Assembly (NCBI RefSeq): GCF_002884445.1
Contig: NZ_KZ614144.1
Coordinates: 1,220,202-1,284,201 of the forward strand
Source of the DNA: Paenibacillus castaneae
GTDB lineage: Bacteria; Bacillota; Bacilli; Paenibacillales; Paenibacillaceae
Length of the DNA: 64,000 nucleotides
Direction of reading: 5' to 3'
Shown: in pieces, positions 33,889 through 43,500 of the stretch
Layout of the letters: each line of letters begins with the position of its first letter
Position numbering within the stretch: the first letter of the stretch is position 1
Notes under the pieces: model-generated
What the model saw: the letters and a program-made list of their open reading frames with translations, nothing else
The model's database searches: none
Told to the model about the DNA's origin: nothing
Made by a program: the position numbers and the translations under genes

Positions 33889-34773
33889 ATGAACACAGCA
33901 CCAGCAACGAATACCGCTCCGATAACTAAAGTTGGCAGGCGAGCGAACCGTATATTTTCCGGATTAATTCTTTGGGTATTTCTAGGGCTTATTGCCGTTT
34001 TTACGGTGTTTCCTGTGCTCGTTACGTTATTTGGCTCTTTCAAAACAAATGCAGAGCTGACAGCGGGCGCTACTATTCTTCCTAGCGTTTGGCATTTCTC
34101 GAACTACTTGGAGGCTTGGAAACAAGCTGACTTTGCTAAGTTCACTTGGAATAGTTTATTTATTAGTACATTTACGACGATTGGGACACTGCTTTTGGCT
34201 TCGATGGCCGCCTATGCTGTGGATCGCAGAAGTTTTTTCGGAAAGAGCTTATATGTTAGTCTTCAAGCAGCGACGATGTTTATATCTATTGGTGCGGTTG
34301 TTATCAGACCGCAATTTGAGCTAATGGTGAAATTACATTTGAATTCCTCGTTATGGGGCATTATCTTTATTCTAATCAGTGCCCATGCCACTACCTTTTT
34401 TATTCTAATCGGTTTCTTCAAAGGAATTCCTCGGGATTTGGATGAAGCAGCATACATTGATGGATGTAATTTCTTTTCGGTTTATTGGCGAATTATTGTT
34501 CCATTATTAAAGCCGGGTTTAGGCGTCGCAGCATTATTTGCCTTCCGGAATGCTTGGAATGAATATATCCTGCCACTTGTTTTTACGATGACAAACCCTA
34601 AATTACAAACCTTGACGGTTGGTTTAGCGGATTTAAGATATGGTACGACTGCAGCCACGCAAACCCATCTGATTATGGCGGGTGCCTGCTTATCAATTTT
34701 GCCGATTCTAATCGTATATGCTTTTGCAAATAAATCTTTTATGCAGGTGACAGGCGGTTCTGTCAAAGGCTAG
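33889..34773 (+). CDS. Sugar ABC transporter permease, MalG/LacG-like
   Basis: A 294-residue permease with six helices, the EAA loop DLDEAAYIDGCNFFSVYWRI and ending QVTGGSVKG, as in carbohydrate permeases. AGGGGGA is the ribosome site, and the previous permease ends 18 bases upstream. It completes the importer that follows the YesM/YesN pair. A terminator follows. Confidence 0.94.
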   Translation: MNTAPATNTAPITKVGRRANRIFSGLILWVFLGLIAVFTVFPVLVTLFGSFKTNAELTAGATILPSVWHFSNYLEAWKQADFAKFTWNSLFISTFTTIGTLLLASMAAYAVDRRSFFGKSLYVSLQAATMFISIGAVVIRPQFELMVKLHLNSSLWGIIFILISAHATTFFILIGFFKGIPRDLDEAAYIDGCNFFSVYWRIIVPLLKPGLGVAALFAFRNAWNEYILPLVFTMTNPKLQTLTVGLADLRYGTTAATQTHLIMAGACLSILPILIVYAFANKSFMQVTGGSVKG

Positions 34774-34795
34774 TAAACGTTCATAATATTAAAAA

Positions 34796-34838
34796 GATCG
34801 CCCTTCACCTGGCCAAGTAGGCCAAGTAAAGGGCGATT
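34796..34838. terminator. Bidirectional terminator between the sugar permease and MFS genes
   Basis: gatcgcccttcacctggcc (34796-34814) pairs with ggccaagtaaagggcgatt (34820-34838) with wobble pairs, A-rich on the left and T-rich on the right. It lies between convergent genes. Confidence 0.85.
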
Positions 34839-34869
34839 GCTGTTCTAACTGTCTATGAATTTATAACTC

Positions 34870-36366
34870 TTAATGCCCCATCATCATCGATGGATCTGGT
34901 TTTTCTCCTGCTGCATCTGCGTTTGGATCTTCTTTCACACGCGGTTTACGCAGCGTGAGGCTGACTAGAACCCCAAATGCTGCGATACAAGAGGTAAGGA
35001 AGAAGAGGTCATCGAATGCATTTGCTTGGCTTTGGATAGGATTACCGTTTGCCCCTGCTTCGGTCATATAATGAGTAATTCTAGATGTTAAGAATCCTGT
35101 TAATCCAGCGATAGCGAATGACATTACGACTTGCTGGGTAGCAGTCGTAAGCGGCGTTACCCGGCTAACGAGTCGAAGTGGTGCAGAATTCAATACATGT
35201 GTATTGAGTGCCATCATCGACAAGCCCATTCCGGCTCCCATCATAGCCAGTGGAAGCATAATAGCCATCTTCGAGCTCTCTAGACCAATATGGGATAACA
35301 AGTATAAAGCGACGGTAATAATAATTAATCCAACAAAGGCAAGCGGACGAGCTCCCACCTTATCAAATAGCTTACCTCCGATTGGCATGAACACAACAGA
35401 ACCTAAAGCCATTGGAAGTGTTGTTAATCCGCTTTGAAGCGGTGTATAGCCCAGAAGATTTTGCAAGAATAATGGAACCATCAGGATGGAACCAATGAGT
35501 GCAATTTGAGAAACCCAGGTTAAGAGAACACCTCTTGTGAAATCGGATGAGCCGAATACACGAAGCTCAAGAAGCGGCTGTTTCTGATTAAGCTCTACGA
35601 TAATAAACAGAATTAACGCAACGCCTCCGACAATCAATCCTGTTAACGTTCGAGTAGAAGTCCAATCCGTGCCTCCTTCGCTCATACCGAATGCGAGCAT
35701 GGAGAAGGCAATTGGCGCTAATATCATTCCCAGAATATCAAGTGAAGGGGCTTTCTGGCGCTCAAGAACAGGCAAATATTTCAAACCTACCAACAATGCG
35801 GCAATACCGATAGGCAGGTTAATAAGGAATATCCAATGCCATGAAGCGACACCAATTAACCAACCTGACAGAATCGGTCCGGCAGCTGGCGCTAGCAGCA
35901 TAGGAATACCGAGCATAGCCATTACGGAACCTCTGCGATCAGGAGGCGAGAGCTTAAAGATCATAGCCATCCCAATAGGTGCGACCATTCCGCCGCCAAG
36001 TCCTTGAATAACCCGGAATAGAACGAGTTGATCGGCCGTCTGAGCGAGTGCGCATAATACGGAGCCCAGCGTAAATAAGGTTATTGTAATAAGAAAAATC
36101 CGTTTAGCACCGAACTTATCGGTCATCCAGCCTGCCAAGGGAATTACTGCAGACAGGGCTAGGGTGTAACCTGTAATCGTCCATTGAATCCCTTTGAGCG
36201 AAGTATTGAAATAATGCTGTAGATTGGGAATTGCGACATTAACGACCGTGCTATCCAGTATAACCATAATCATCCCGATGATTACGGCCATTAGGGGCAT
36301 AATGAGCGACTTAATTGAAAACTCTGGCTGGGCTGTTGCTGCCGCAGCCGTGGCTTGCTTTGACAT
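34870..36366 (-). CDS. DHA2 family MFS drug exporter (EmrB/QacA type)
   Basis: A 498-residue proton antiporter with 14 predicted helices. Marks are LDSTVVNVAIPNLQ (DHA2 motif D1), GWMTDKFGAKRIFL (motif A) and GPILSGWLIG (motif C). Members export lipophilic drugs and antibiotics. I chose ATG 36366, where the protein begins MSKQATAA and AAGGAGAGG lies about 9 bases upstream; the longer frame lacks a ribosome site. A TetR regulator is encoded divergently and probably controls it. The C-terminal tail ends with a Met/His-rich PSMMMGH. Confidence 0.93.
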   Translation of the reverse strand: MSKQATAAAATAQPEFSIKSLIMPLMAVIIGMIMVILDSTVVNVAIPNLQHYFNTSLKGIQWTITGYTLALSAVIPLAGWMTDKFGAKRIFLITITLFTLGSVLCALAQTADQLVLFRVIQGLGGGMVAPIGMAMIFKLSPPDRRGSVMAMLGIPMLLAPAAGPILSGWLIGVASWHWIFLINLPIGIAALLVGLKYLPVLERQKAPSLDILGMILAPIAFSMLAFGMSEGGTDWTSTRTLTGLIVGGVALILFIIVELNQKQPLLELRVFGSSDFTRGVLLTWVSQIALIGSILMVPLFLQNLLGYTPLQSGLTTLPMALGSVVFMPIGGKLFDKVGARPLAFVGLIIITVALYLLSHIGLESSKMAIMLPLAMMGAGMGLSMMALNTHVLNSAPLRLVSRVTPLTTATQQVVMSFAIAGLTGFLTSRITHYMTEAGANGNPIQSQANAFDDLFFLTSCIAAFGVLVSLTLRKPRVKEDPNADAAGEKPDPSMMMGH

Positions 36367-36510
36367 ATAGAAGTTCCTCTCCTTGACGAAATGTAATAAT
36401 AGCATTAACATTGACTTATAGTTTTTATGAAAAACCCGTCGGTCAACAATAAACTTTATTTTACTTCATTTCAATTCAAAGTCAAACAATTATTTTTGGA
36501 AAGAGGGATA
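36367..36510. promoter_or_regulatory. Divergent control region of the MFS exporter and TetR genes
   Basis: An AT-rich region with TTGAC at 36411 and GTCAA ending at 36446 as outer inverted half-sites. On the minus strand TTGACC could serve as a -35 box for the exporter gene. This is the natural place for a TetR operator; the exact site is uncertain. Confidence 0.4.
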
Positions 36511-37389
36511 ATGTTGAGCATTATTAGACGGAACATTATGGAATCCGCTATACGGCATTTCTCAGAACATGGCTTCTCAGCTACTTCCATTCAAGATATT
36601 GCCGATGATTGCGGAATCTCCAAAGGCTCATTTTATAAATTTTTTCAATCGAAGGAAGATTTGTTTATCGCATTTAACGAATCACTACAGGATACTTTGT
36701 TTACTAAAATGGAAAGCATTAGATTAGATCCATCGCTTTCATTGAAAGAAGCATTTATTCTTGAAACCGAGTGTCATTTTGAATTTTTCCTTAACAATAA
36801 GTTCATTATGCATGATATAAAGAAGCTGGACGCTTCAAAGGGAGAATTCGCCCCGTACTTCCTTCGCTTAAGAGAAAGCCTATTGGAGCATAGCAGAATA
36901 GGTTTGCTTCGTTTGCTTGGAGAAGAAGCCAAATCCAACATATGGGATTTAGTTGTAATGTATAACGGGATCATGAGGGAATTTATGTTCTTGTTGATTT
37001 ATGAAAAAAAACTGCTGGATGTCAGAGCCATTGCAGCTTATGTTGTGGACCGAATTGAAGAATTGGCCGCATGTATCGTCTTTAAGAAAACAGAGCCGAT
37101 TCTGCAAAATGCGATCATGAATTATGGTATGTGCTGCGAGACAGCCGGAAGGTCGATTTTTAAGGAAAATTATAAGACTAGCCTTCTTCAAGACTTAATA
37201 TCTACTGTCAAGGAACTTTCTATAACTCAGTTCCGAAAAACAGAGCTGAACGATGCGATTGCATTGCTCCAAGAGGAATTGGCAAACGAGAACCCTAAAT
37301 CGGTACTTATTCATGCACTGCTGGATTTTGTTGGCAAAGAACATGAACTTAATAATACGGTAAGGCAGTTGGAAAGATTTGTTTTATGA
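36511..37389 (+). CDS. TetR family transcriptional regulator with long C-terminal region
   Basis: A 292-residue regulator. The N-terminal helix-turn-helix reads ESAIRHFSEHGFSATSIQDI and CGISKGSFYKFFQSKEDLF. Typical TetR proteins have 190-220 residues, so this one carries about 80 extra residues at the C terminus, ending in a predicted helix pair (DAIALLQEELANENP, LDFVGKEHELNNTVRQLERF). I chose ATG 36511 behind AGAGGGA. It is divergent from the MFS exporter and probably represses it until a ligand binds. Confidence 0.9.
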   Translation: MLSIIRRNIMESAIRHFSEHGFSATSIQDIADDCGISKGSFYKFFQSKEDLFIAFNESLQDTLFTKMESIRLDPSLSLKEAFILETECHFEFFLNNKFIMHDIKKLDASKGEFAPYFLRLRESLLEHSRIGLLRLLGEEAKSNIWDLVVMYNGIMREFMFLLIYEKKLLDVRAIAAYVVDRIEELAACIVFKKTEPILQNAIMNYGMCCETAGRSIFKENYKTSLLQDLISTVKELSITQFRKTELNDAIALLQEELANENPKSVLIHALLDFVGKEHELNNTVRQLERFVL

Positions 37390-37444
37390 AGCAAGCCTTT
37401 AATGGAAAGAGTACTTCCTTGCAGGCAGAAGCAGGCATCATAGG

Positions 37445-37490
37445 AAAGCCACAGTCATATGACTAAAGTCATACAACTGTGGCTTTTGTG
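37445..37490 (+). terminator. Terminator of the TetR gene
   Basis: aaagccacagt (37445-37455) pairs perfectly with actgtggcttt (37476-37486), with an inner atgac/gtcat stem, followed by a short T run. Confidence 0.88.
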
Positions 37491-37650
37491 TTGGGCTGTA
37501 AAACAGACATTAGGCATTTTTCCCTGTTCACATACAGTACAAATTGTTATGTTACGATCAACGAAAGGGAAATTGCTGTTTTTGACGATGTCTTTTTCGG
37601 CTTATTTTGCTACAGGTGCTATCATCACGTCTGGCTAAGGGTGATCTCTA

Positions 37651-38304
37651 ATAAAAATTCGGACGAAAATAATTGTTGCTCTGCTTATTGTCTCTGCCAT
37701 TATACTGCTATTGTACATGGAAATACCTTCTTTGATATTGAACTTCGATCCTGAGCAGCTGCTGGAATTAGCCCAAGACAATATTCCGTTGCTGCTTCTC
37801 ATTACATTTCTGTTGATGATTGTTCAAAATGCATTTTCTGTTTTTCCGCTCTTATTGTTAATTACGATTAACATCTCTATTTTTGGTTCATTCTATGGGT
37901 ATTTATGGAGCTGGTTTAGCAGTGTTGCTGGAGCTGCTGTGACATTTTTTATTGTTAGAAATGGTTTGCAAGTGTTTAGTAAGAAGAAGATAGCCCGGAA
38001 ATTGATTAAACAAATTGAAAATAATGAATTTTATTTTGTCTTTTTGATGAGAATTTTCCCTTTGCTGCCTAACAGTATTATTAATATTGCAGTCGGAATG
38101 AGTGCCGTGAAACTGAAATGGTTTTTTTATGGTACGATTCTAGGGAATATGATTTATATATTTATTTTGACATTAATTCCTATAGGGCTTATGTCTGAGG
38201 GAGTAGGTTTCTATCTTATTATAATGATGATTATTTTATTTGTTATGGGCGTAATTATATGGCGCAGATACAATAAAAAGAAGAAACAATCCCACGGATT
38301 ATAA
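37651..38304 (+). CDS. VTT (DedA/TVP38-like) domain membrane protein, apparent ATA start
   Basis: A 217-residue membrane protein of the VTT/SNARE-associated family. It shows FLMRIFPLLPNSIINIAVGM, which carries the conserved Arg-Pro-Pro-Asn-Gly pattern, and five or so helices. No ATG, GTG or TTG is found between the in-frame TGA at 37642 and TTG 37711. The frame from ATA 37651 gives KIRTKIIVALLIVSAIILLL, a good first membrane helix, and AAGGGTGATC lies 5-6 bases before it. TTG 37711 would cut that helix away and has no ribosome site. The start is therefore probably ATA, or an ATG changed by mutation or error. It is followed by a two-component system. Family members take part in lipid scrambling or membrane homeostasis. 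Confidence 0.78.
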   Translation: MKIRTKIIVALLIVSAIILLLYMEIPSLILNFDPEQLLELAQDNIPLLLLITFLLMIVQNAFSVFPLLLLITINISIFGSFYGYLWSWFSSVAGAAVTFFIVRNGLQVFSKKKIARKLIKQIENNEFYFVFLMRIFPLLPNSIINIAVGMSAVKLKWFFYGTILGNMIYIFILTLIPIGLMSEGVGFYLIIMMIILFVMGVIIWRRYNKKKKQSHGL

Positions 38305-38329
38305 AGTGTATTTTAAGGGGGCAAGCGGG

Positions 38330-39013
38330 TTGACGACCGTTATGGTAGTAGATGACGAAGCACATATTCGGGAATTGATCAAGTTATATTTAGAAGACGA
38401 AGGCATGATTGTCGTTGAGAAGTCCAATGGAGAGGAGGCTTGGCAATATTATTGCCAGCATTCCGTGGATTTGATCGTCTTGGATGTTATGATGCCCCGT
38501 ATCGATGGATGGGAATTATGCCGCAAGCTTCGTGAGACAGGAGATAAGCCCATACTTATGATAACCGCAAAAGGAGAGCCAGCCGAACGAATAAAAGGAT
38601 TTCAGCTGGGCACCGATGATTATTTGGTGAAACCATTTGAGCCTGTCGAGCTGGTTCTGCGGGTTAAAGCGTTGCTGAAACGATATCGCATTTCCATTTC
38701 ACAGACGGTTAAATTAGGAACAGTCGTCTTAGATAAGACCAATTACCAGATCCGTTATACGGATACGGGATTCACTGATACCATTCCCCTCAAAGAGTTT
38801 GAGCTGCTCTATATGCTTGCTATTCACCATGGCAAAGTTTATACGCGCGACACGCTGCTTCAGCAGATTTGGGGTTATGAATACGAAGGAGACGAGCGTA
38901 CTATCGATACGCATATTAAACGTTTGAGGGATCGATTCAGTGCTTACGAATACGATTTCAAAATTGTAACCCTTCGAGGATTAGGATACCGCCTTGAGGT
39001 GTACCATGATTAA
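38330..39013 (+). CDS. OmpR/PhoB family response regulator
   Basis: A 227-residue regulator. The receiver domain has MVVDDEAHI, the phosphoacceptor aspartate in LIVLDVMMPRIDGWEL, and lysine in DYLVKPFEPVEL. The C-terminal winged helix covers about 130-225 (ERTIDTHIKRLRDRF, VTLRGLGYRLE). I chose TTG 38330, about eight bases behind AAGGGGG; an in-frame GTG at 38306 lies upstream of that site. It overlaps the kinase start by 8 bases. Its targets cannot be read; the neighbouring VTT and RND genes are candidates. Confidence 0.93.
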   Translation: MTTVMVVDDEAHIRELIKLYLEDEGMIVVEKSNGEEAWQYYCQHSVDLIVLDVMMPRIDGWELCRKLRETGDKPILMITAKGEPAERIKGFQLGTDDYLVKPFEPVELVLRVKALLKRYRISISQTVKLGTVVLDKTNYQIRYTDTGFTDTIPLKEFELLYMLAIHHGKVYTRDTLLQQIWGYEYEGDERTIDTHIKRLRDRFSAYEYDFKIVTLRGLGYRLEVYHD

Positions 39014-40361
39014 ATCTCTTTACGTTCGGATGCTCTGTTATTTTCTTGGGTCGGTTCTAGTCAGCTTGATGATCGGTTTTTTCATAACAGAGCGGTTGTA
39101 TAAAGATCGGCTTATCGAGCTTGTACAAAATAATCTTATATCCAGTGGAAAAACGATCATTGAGGCTTACAAGGAGTCAGCACCGGATAATCGCGATGTG
39201 TTAATTAGAGGGATGTCATCGATGGCGTTGTATTCGATACGTCTATATGACCATACCGGCAGATTTATCCCTGAGGCTAGCTCAAAGTCTGAGGATACTG
39301 CACCTATTAGCAATGAGAAGCTTCAGTCTGTCTTAACAGGCGGTGTCTACCATGGAAATCAAGGAAAAGGTTTTAAGCATTTCGGGGTCGGTCTTCCGTT
39401 TGCCATCGATGGCGAGTCTTACGCATTGTTTATTTCACTCAATCTCGAAAGCTTTGGGAGAATGCTAGGCGGGCTGTTCAGAACGCAATTATTGATTGTA
39501 TTGCTGTTTGGAAGTTTTCTTATTATTTTATCAGTACGATATATCGTTCGACCGATTCAACATCTGACCAAGGCTACTCATAAGATGGCTAGGGGTAATT
39601 TCAGCATTCATTTGAGCACGAAACGAAAAGATGAAATTGGTCAACTGACAACGAGTTTTAATCAGATGGCACATGAGCTCGGTATGCTTGAAAAAATAAG
39701 GCGTCAATTTGTTTCTGATGTCTCCCATGAAATCCAGTCTCCATTAACTTCAATTAAAGGATTTACACAAGCGCTCAAAAACAAGAAGATGGACGAGGCA
39801 AGCCGTATGCGCCTGCTTAATATTATTGAGGAAGAAAGCAATCGATTATCTCGGTTAAGCGAAGATCTTCTGCAATTGTCTTCTCTCGAATACGATCATC
39901 TTCAGCTGAATGTACACAGCTTTCGATTGGACGAACAAATCCGCAACGTTCTTATTTCCTTAGAGCCTCAGTGGTCTTCAAAACATATTGAAATCGAGAT
40001 TGAGTTAAAGGAGATTTTCGTTCGGGCGGATGAAGACAAGCTCGTTCAAGTATGGGCCAATCTTATCGGCAATAGCATCAAATTTACGAACGATTACGGA
40101 AAAATACAGGTGACAGGGAAAGAGAATGCCGAGGGCATTGAAATAGCAATAACGGACAATGGCCTAGGCATCGGGGAAGCAGAAATCCATAACATATTTA
40201 AACCCTTCTATAAGGAGGACCAGTCTAGAGACAGATCTATTAGTGGAAATGGCATAGGTTTATCCATTGTGAAACGAATTATTGATTTGCATCAAGGTGA
40301 CATTCAAGTGATAAGCCAACAAGGTGAGGGGAGCACATTTACTGTTTTTTTCCCTCATTAA
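39006..40361 (+). CDS. Sensor histidine kinase with HAMP domain
   Basis: A 451-residue membrane kinase with helices at about 8-28 and 158-178, an extracellular sensor of about 130 residues, HAMP, and a HisKA domain with H in VSDVSHEIQSPLTSIKGF. The ATPase boxes are VWANLIGNSIKF, DNGLGIG and GNGIGLSIVKRI. I chose ATG 39006, five bases behind GAGGTG and inside the end of the regulator gene. It forms a pair with the upstream regulator. The H-box glutamine (EIQSP rather than ELRTP) is a minor variant. Confidence 0.93.
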   Translation: MIKSLYVRMLCYFLGSVLVSLMIGFFITERLYKDRLIELVQNNLISSGKTIIEAYKESAPDNRDVLIRGMSSMALYSIRLYDHTGRFIPEASSKSEDTAPISNEKLQSVLTGGVYHGNQGKGFKHFGVGLPFAIDGESYALFISLNLESFGRMLGGLFRTQLLIVLLFGSFLIILSVRYIVRPIQHLTKATHKMARGNFSIHLSTKRKDEIGQLTTSFNQMAHELGMLEKIRRQFVSDVSHEIQSPLTSIKGFTQALKNKKMDEASRMRLLNIIEEESNRLSRLSEDLLQLSSLEYDHLQLNVHSFRLDEQIRNVLISLEPQWSSKHIEIEIELKEIFVRADEDKLVQVWANLIGNSIKFTNDYGKIQVTGKENAEGIEIAITDNGLGIGEAEIHNIFKPFYKEDQSRDRSISGNGIGLSIVKRIIDLHQGDIQVISQQGEGSTFTVFFPH

Positions 40362-40383
40362 ATAGATGGAATCGAGTTTACGT

Positions 40384-40413
40384 CATGCTATTTTATAATA
40401 GCATGGCTTTTTT
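40384..40413 (+). terminator. Terminator of the OmpR-type two-component operon
   Basis: catgctatt (40384-40392) pairs perfectly with aatagcatg (40397-40405), followed by gcttttttat. Confidence 0.9.
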
Positions 40414-40527
40414 ATGCAATAATAATGCCTTTCAAGCTTTTGCGAAACCTAATTTCAAAAAGTTCACAGTGAGTACAAATTGGACAAGTATAATAAGAAC
40501 TAGATAAAGGAGAGGGGAAAGAAATGA

Positions 40528-43500
40528 ATGAGTTTTTTGAGCAAAATTAGCTTGAAGAATGGCTTCGCAGTCATTCTATTATTTGTTTTTATATTAGTAT
40601 ACGGAGGGTTCTCTGCCACAACGATTAAGCAGCAGACGTTTCCGGATTTGGAGTTTCCAGCAGTGTTTATCCAAGCGATTAACCAAGGAGCTTCTACCGA
40701 GGAAATGGAGAATGAGATTACGAATCCTATAGAGAACAGCCTAAAGAGCTTCAATGATTACGATACATTAACGAGCAGCACAACAGAAAGCAGTGCCAGC
40801 ATATCCATCCAATTTCCTTTTGGTACGGATATGGAGAAAAGAACGGTTGAAATTGAGCAAGCGCTGGATAAGCTGCATTTGTCCGATAAGGCAACCATTT
40901 CTGTTCAGCGGTTATCTATTGGAGCAGCTCCGATCTATAAGGCAGCGGTGTTCTCTACGGACAACGATACGGAGGCTCTTGCAAATAAGCTACAGAATGA
41001 AATTGTTCCCAAGCTGAAGTCTTTAGATGGTGTTAGTTCAGTAAATCTAAAAGGCTTGGTTTCTGAAGAATTACGTGTTGTTGTAGATAAAGAGAAGGCC
41101 GCTCAGAAAGGAATTACAATAAGCGCCATCCAAAGTGCATTACAATCGCTTAATTATGGTCTTTCGCTTGGTTCTGTCACTCAAAATGATACAACCATTC
41201 CTATACGTTTAAGCGGGAAAGTTACTTCAATAACACAGCTTGAGCAATTGCGCCTTGGCGGTGCATCACCTCAGGGAGGCAAGTTAGATCCATCTATTGC
41301 CAAGATAAGTGAACCTACTAAGCTTGCAGACATCGCAACGATAACAACCATTTCGTCGCAAAAAGAGATCACTCGCTATAACGGCGAAGCCAGTTATAGC
41401 GTGGAAGTGATCAAGACTCAAGATGCGAATACGCCTGCAGTTGCCAATGAGGTTAAAGCGGTGCTCGCTTCCTACCAGGAAACAAATCACTTTGATGTGC
41501 ATGTTGTCATGGACCAAGGGCAAGAAATTGAAAAATCAATTTCTTCATTAGTTAAGGAAGGACTATTCGGCGCATTATTTTGCGTCATTATCATCTTCCT
41601 GTTTCTGAGGAACATTCGGGCAACAGTCATATCCCTGCTTTCCTTGCCAATCTCCATATTTGCCACCATTGCTGTGATGGATCAAATGGGGTATACGCTT
41701 AATATTATGACACTTGGCGGAATAGCCGTATCGATTGGTCGAATCGTGGATGATAGCATTGTAGTCATCGAAAATATTTACAGATGGCGGCAAGAAAACG
41801 GCGACAAATTGAAGGGCAAGGCGCTTGCTTATCGCGCTACCAAAGAGGTCATTAGTCCAGTTTTCTCCTCAACTGTTGCAACGATTGTCGTTTTCGCTCC
41901 ATTGGCTTTTGTCAGCGGCATTATTGGAGAGTTCTTCCGGCCCTTTTCTCTTGCGGTAGTTATCTCCATTGTCACCTCGCTGCTCGTAGCCGTCATGCTC
42001 ATTCCTGTGCTGGGATCGAAATTTTTCAATCGGGTTAAACCGCACAAGGAGAACAATAAGCTGACGAACGGCTTCGAAACGTTACTGCGTGGAGCATTGA
42101 AACGAAAAGCACTCGTGCTCGGACTGTCTATCTTGCTGCTAGTCGGGTCTCTTGGTACAATTCCGCTCCTCGGATTGGAATTCATCTCAGCAGGCAGCGT
42201 TCCATCAGCCACCATTGTGTTGACATTACCCGCGAAGAGCAGCATGGAACAAACCAATGTGCTCACAGCAAAAGTCGAAAGCTATGTTCAAGGCTTGAAT
42301 GGCATCGATAAGTTTGAGGCTTCTCTGGGCGGATCTTCTGGAAATCCCCTTAGAGGAGGATCTTCCAGCAAAAATAAAGCAACAGTAAGTGTACAATTTA
42401 TAGAAGGCACGAATATGGATGAAATGGTCACCAAATTAAACACAGACCTTCGTCCCCTCGTATCAGCTGAAGTGGCTGATGCCATAGTTAATGTCAAAGA
42501 AGGCGAACAACAAGGAATTCCAAGCGGCGATAACATCGATGTAAGTCTATACGCCAATAATGTAGATGATTTATCGACAGCTGCTAAACAAATTGAAGAC
42601 CTTATGAATCAGAACAGTGATTTGAAAAACGTCACGAACAATATGAATGAAGTGAAGTCGAAATGGGAGTTGACGCTTAATCAGAAAGGGATAGATGCGA
42701 ATATTAGCCCGTATCAGATTATGCAAACCGTTCATGAGCAATTAAGACCGGTAGATGCTGGCATATTTAATTTGGATCATGAAGAGAGATCTGTTTCATT
42801 AGCTTACAAACAGCAGATTTCATCCAAAAAGGATCTTGAGAATATCCAAATTATGACTGCGGGTGGTGTGATGAAGCTCAAGGATGTAGCGGATATCACA
42901 GTTCGGGATGCATTGATTACAGTTAATCATGACGATGGCAAATCCTATGCTAAAGTAAGCGGGACGATTAAATCAACCGAAACGGCAGCAGTTACGAGGC
43001 AGGTTCAAAAGGATATCGCCAGCTTGTCGTTGCCTAGCGGTGTTGAAGTAAGCTATGGCGGCGGTTTGGCCATGATAAAAGAAGGGTTTACGAGTATGGG
43101 AATTGCTATGGCTGCAGCTGTCGGTCTTGTATTCCTCGTGATGAGCATGACGTTCGGAGGTTTGAGAACACCGTTTATCATCTTGTCATCCCTGATCTTC
43201 ATCCCAGTAGGCTCGCTTACTGCATTGCTCATTACGGGGCAATCATTGTCGATGAGTGCCATGATCGGCATGCTGATGCTTGTCGGTATTGTCGTAACGA
43301 ATGCGGTCGTTCTGCTAGATCGCGTCGAAAATAACCGTAAATCGGGCATGCAGATTACAGAAGCAATCGTAGAGGCATCAAGAATTCGTCTTAGACCGAT
43401 CTTGATGACAGCCTGCGCGACAATTCTAGCCCTAGTTCCGCTTGCGTTATCGGGTTCATCTACGAACCTCATATCCGGTGGATTGGCTATAACAGTTATT

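Noticed and set aside
37479..37754. 91-codon frame upstream of the VTT gene
   Set aside because: It starts within the terminator of the previous gene, has no ribosome site and is cysteine/tyrosine-rich without domain character. It also overlaps the better-supported VTT reading frame.
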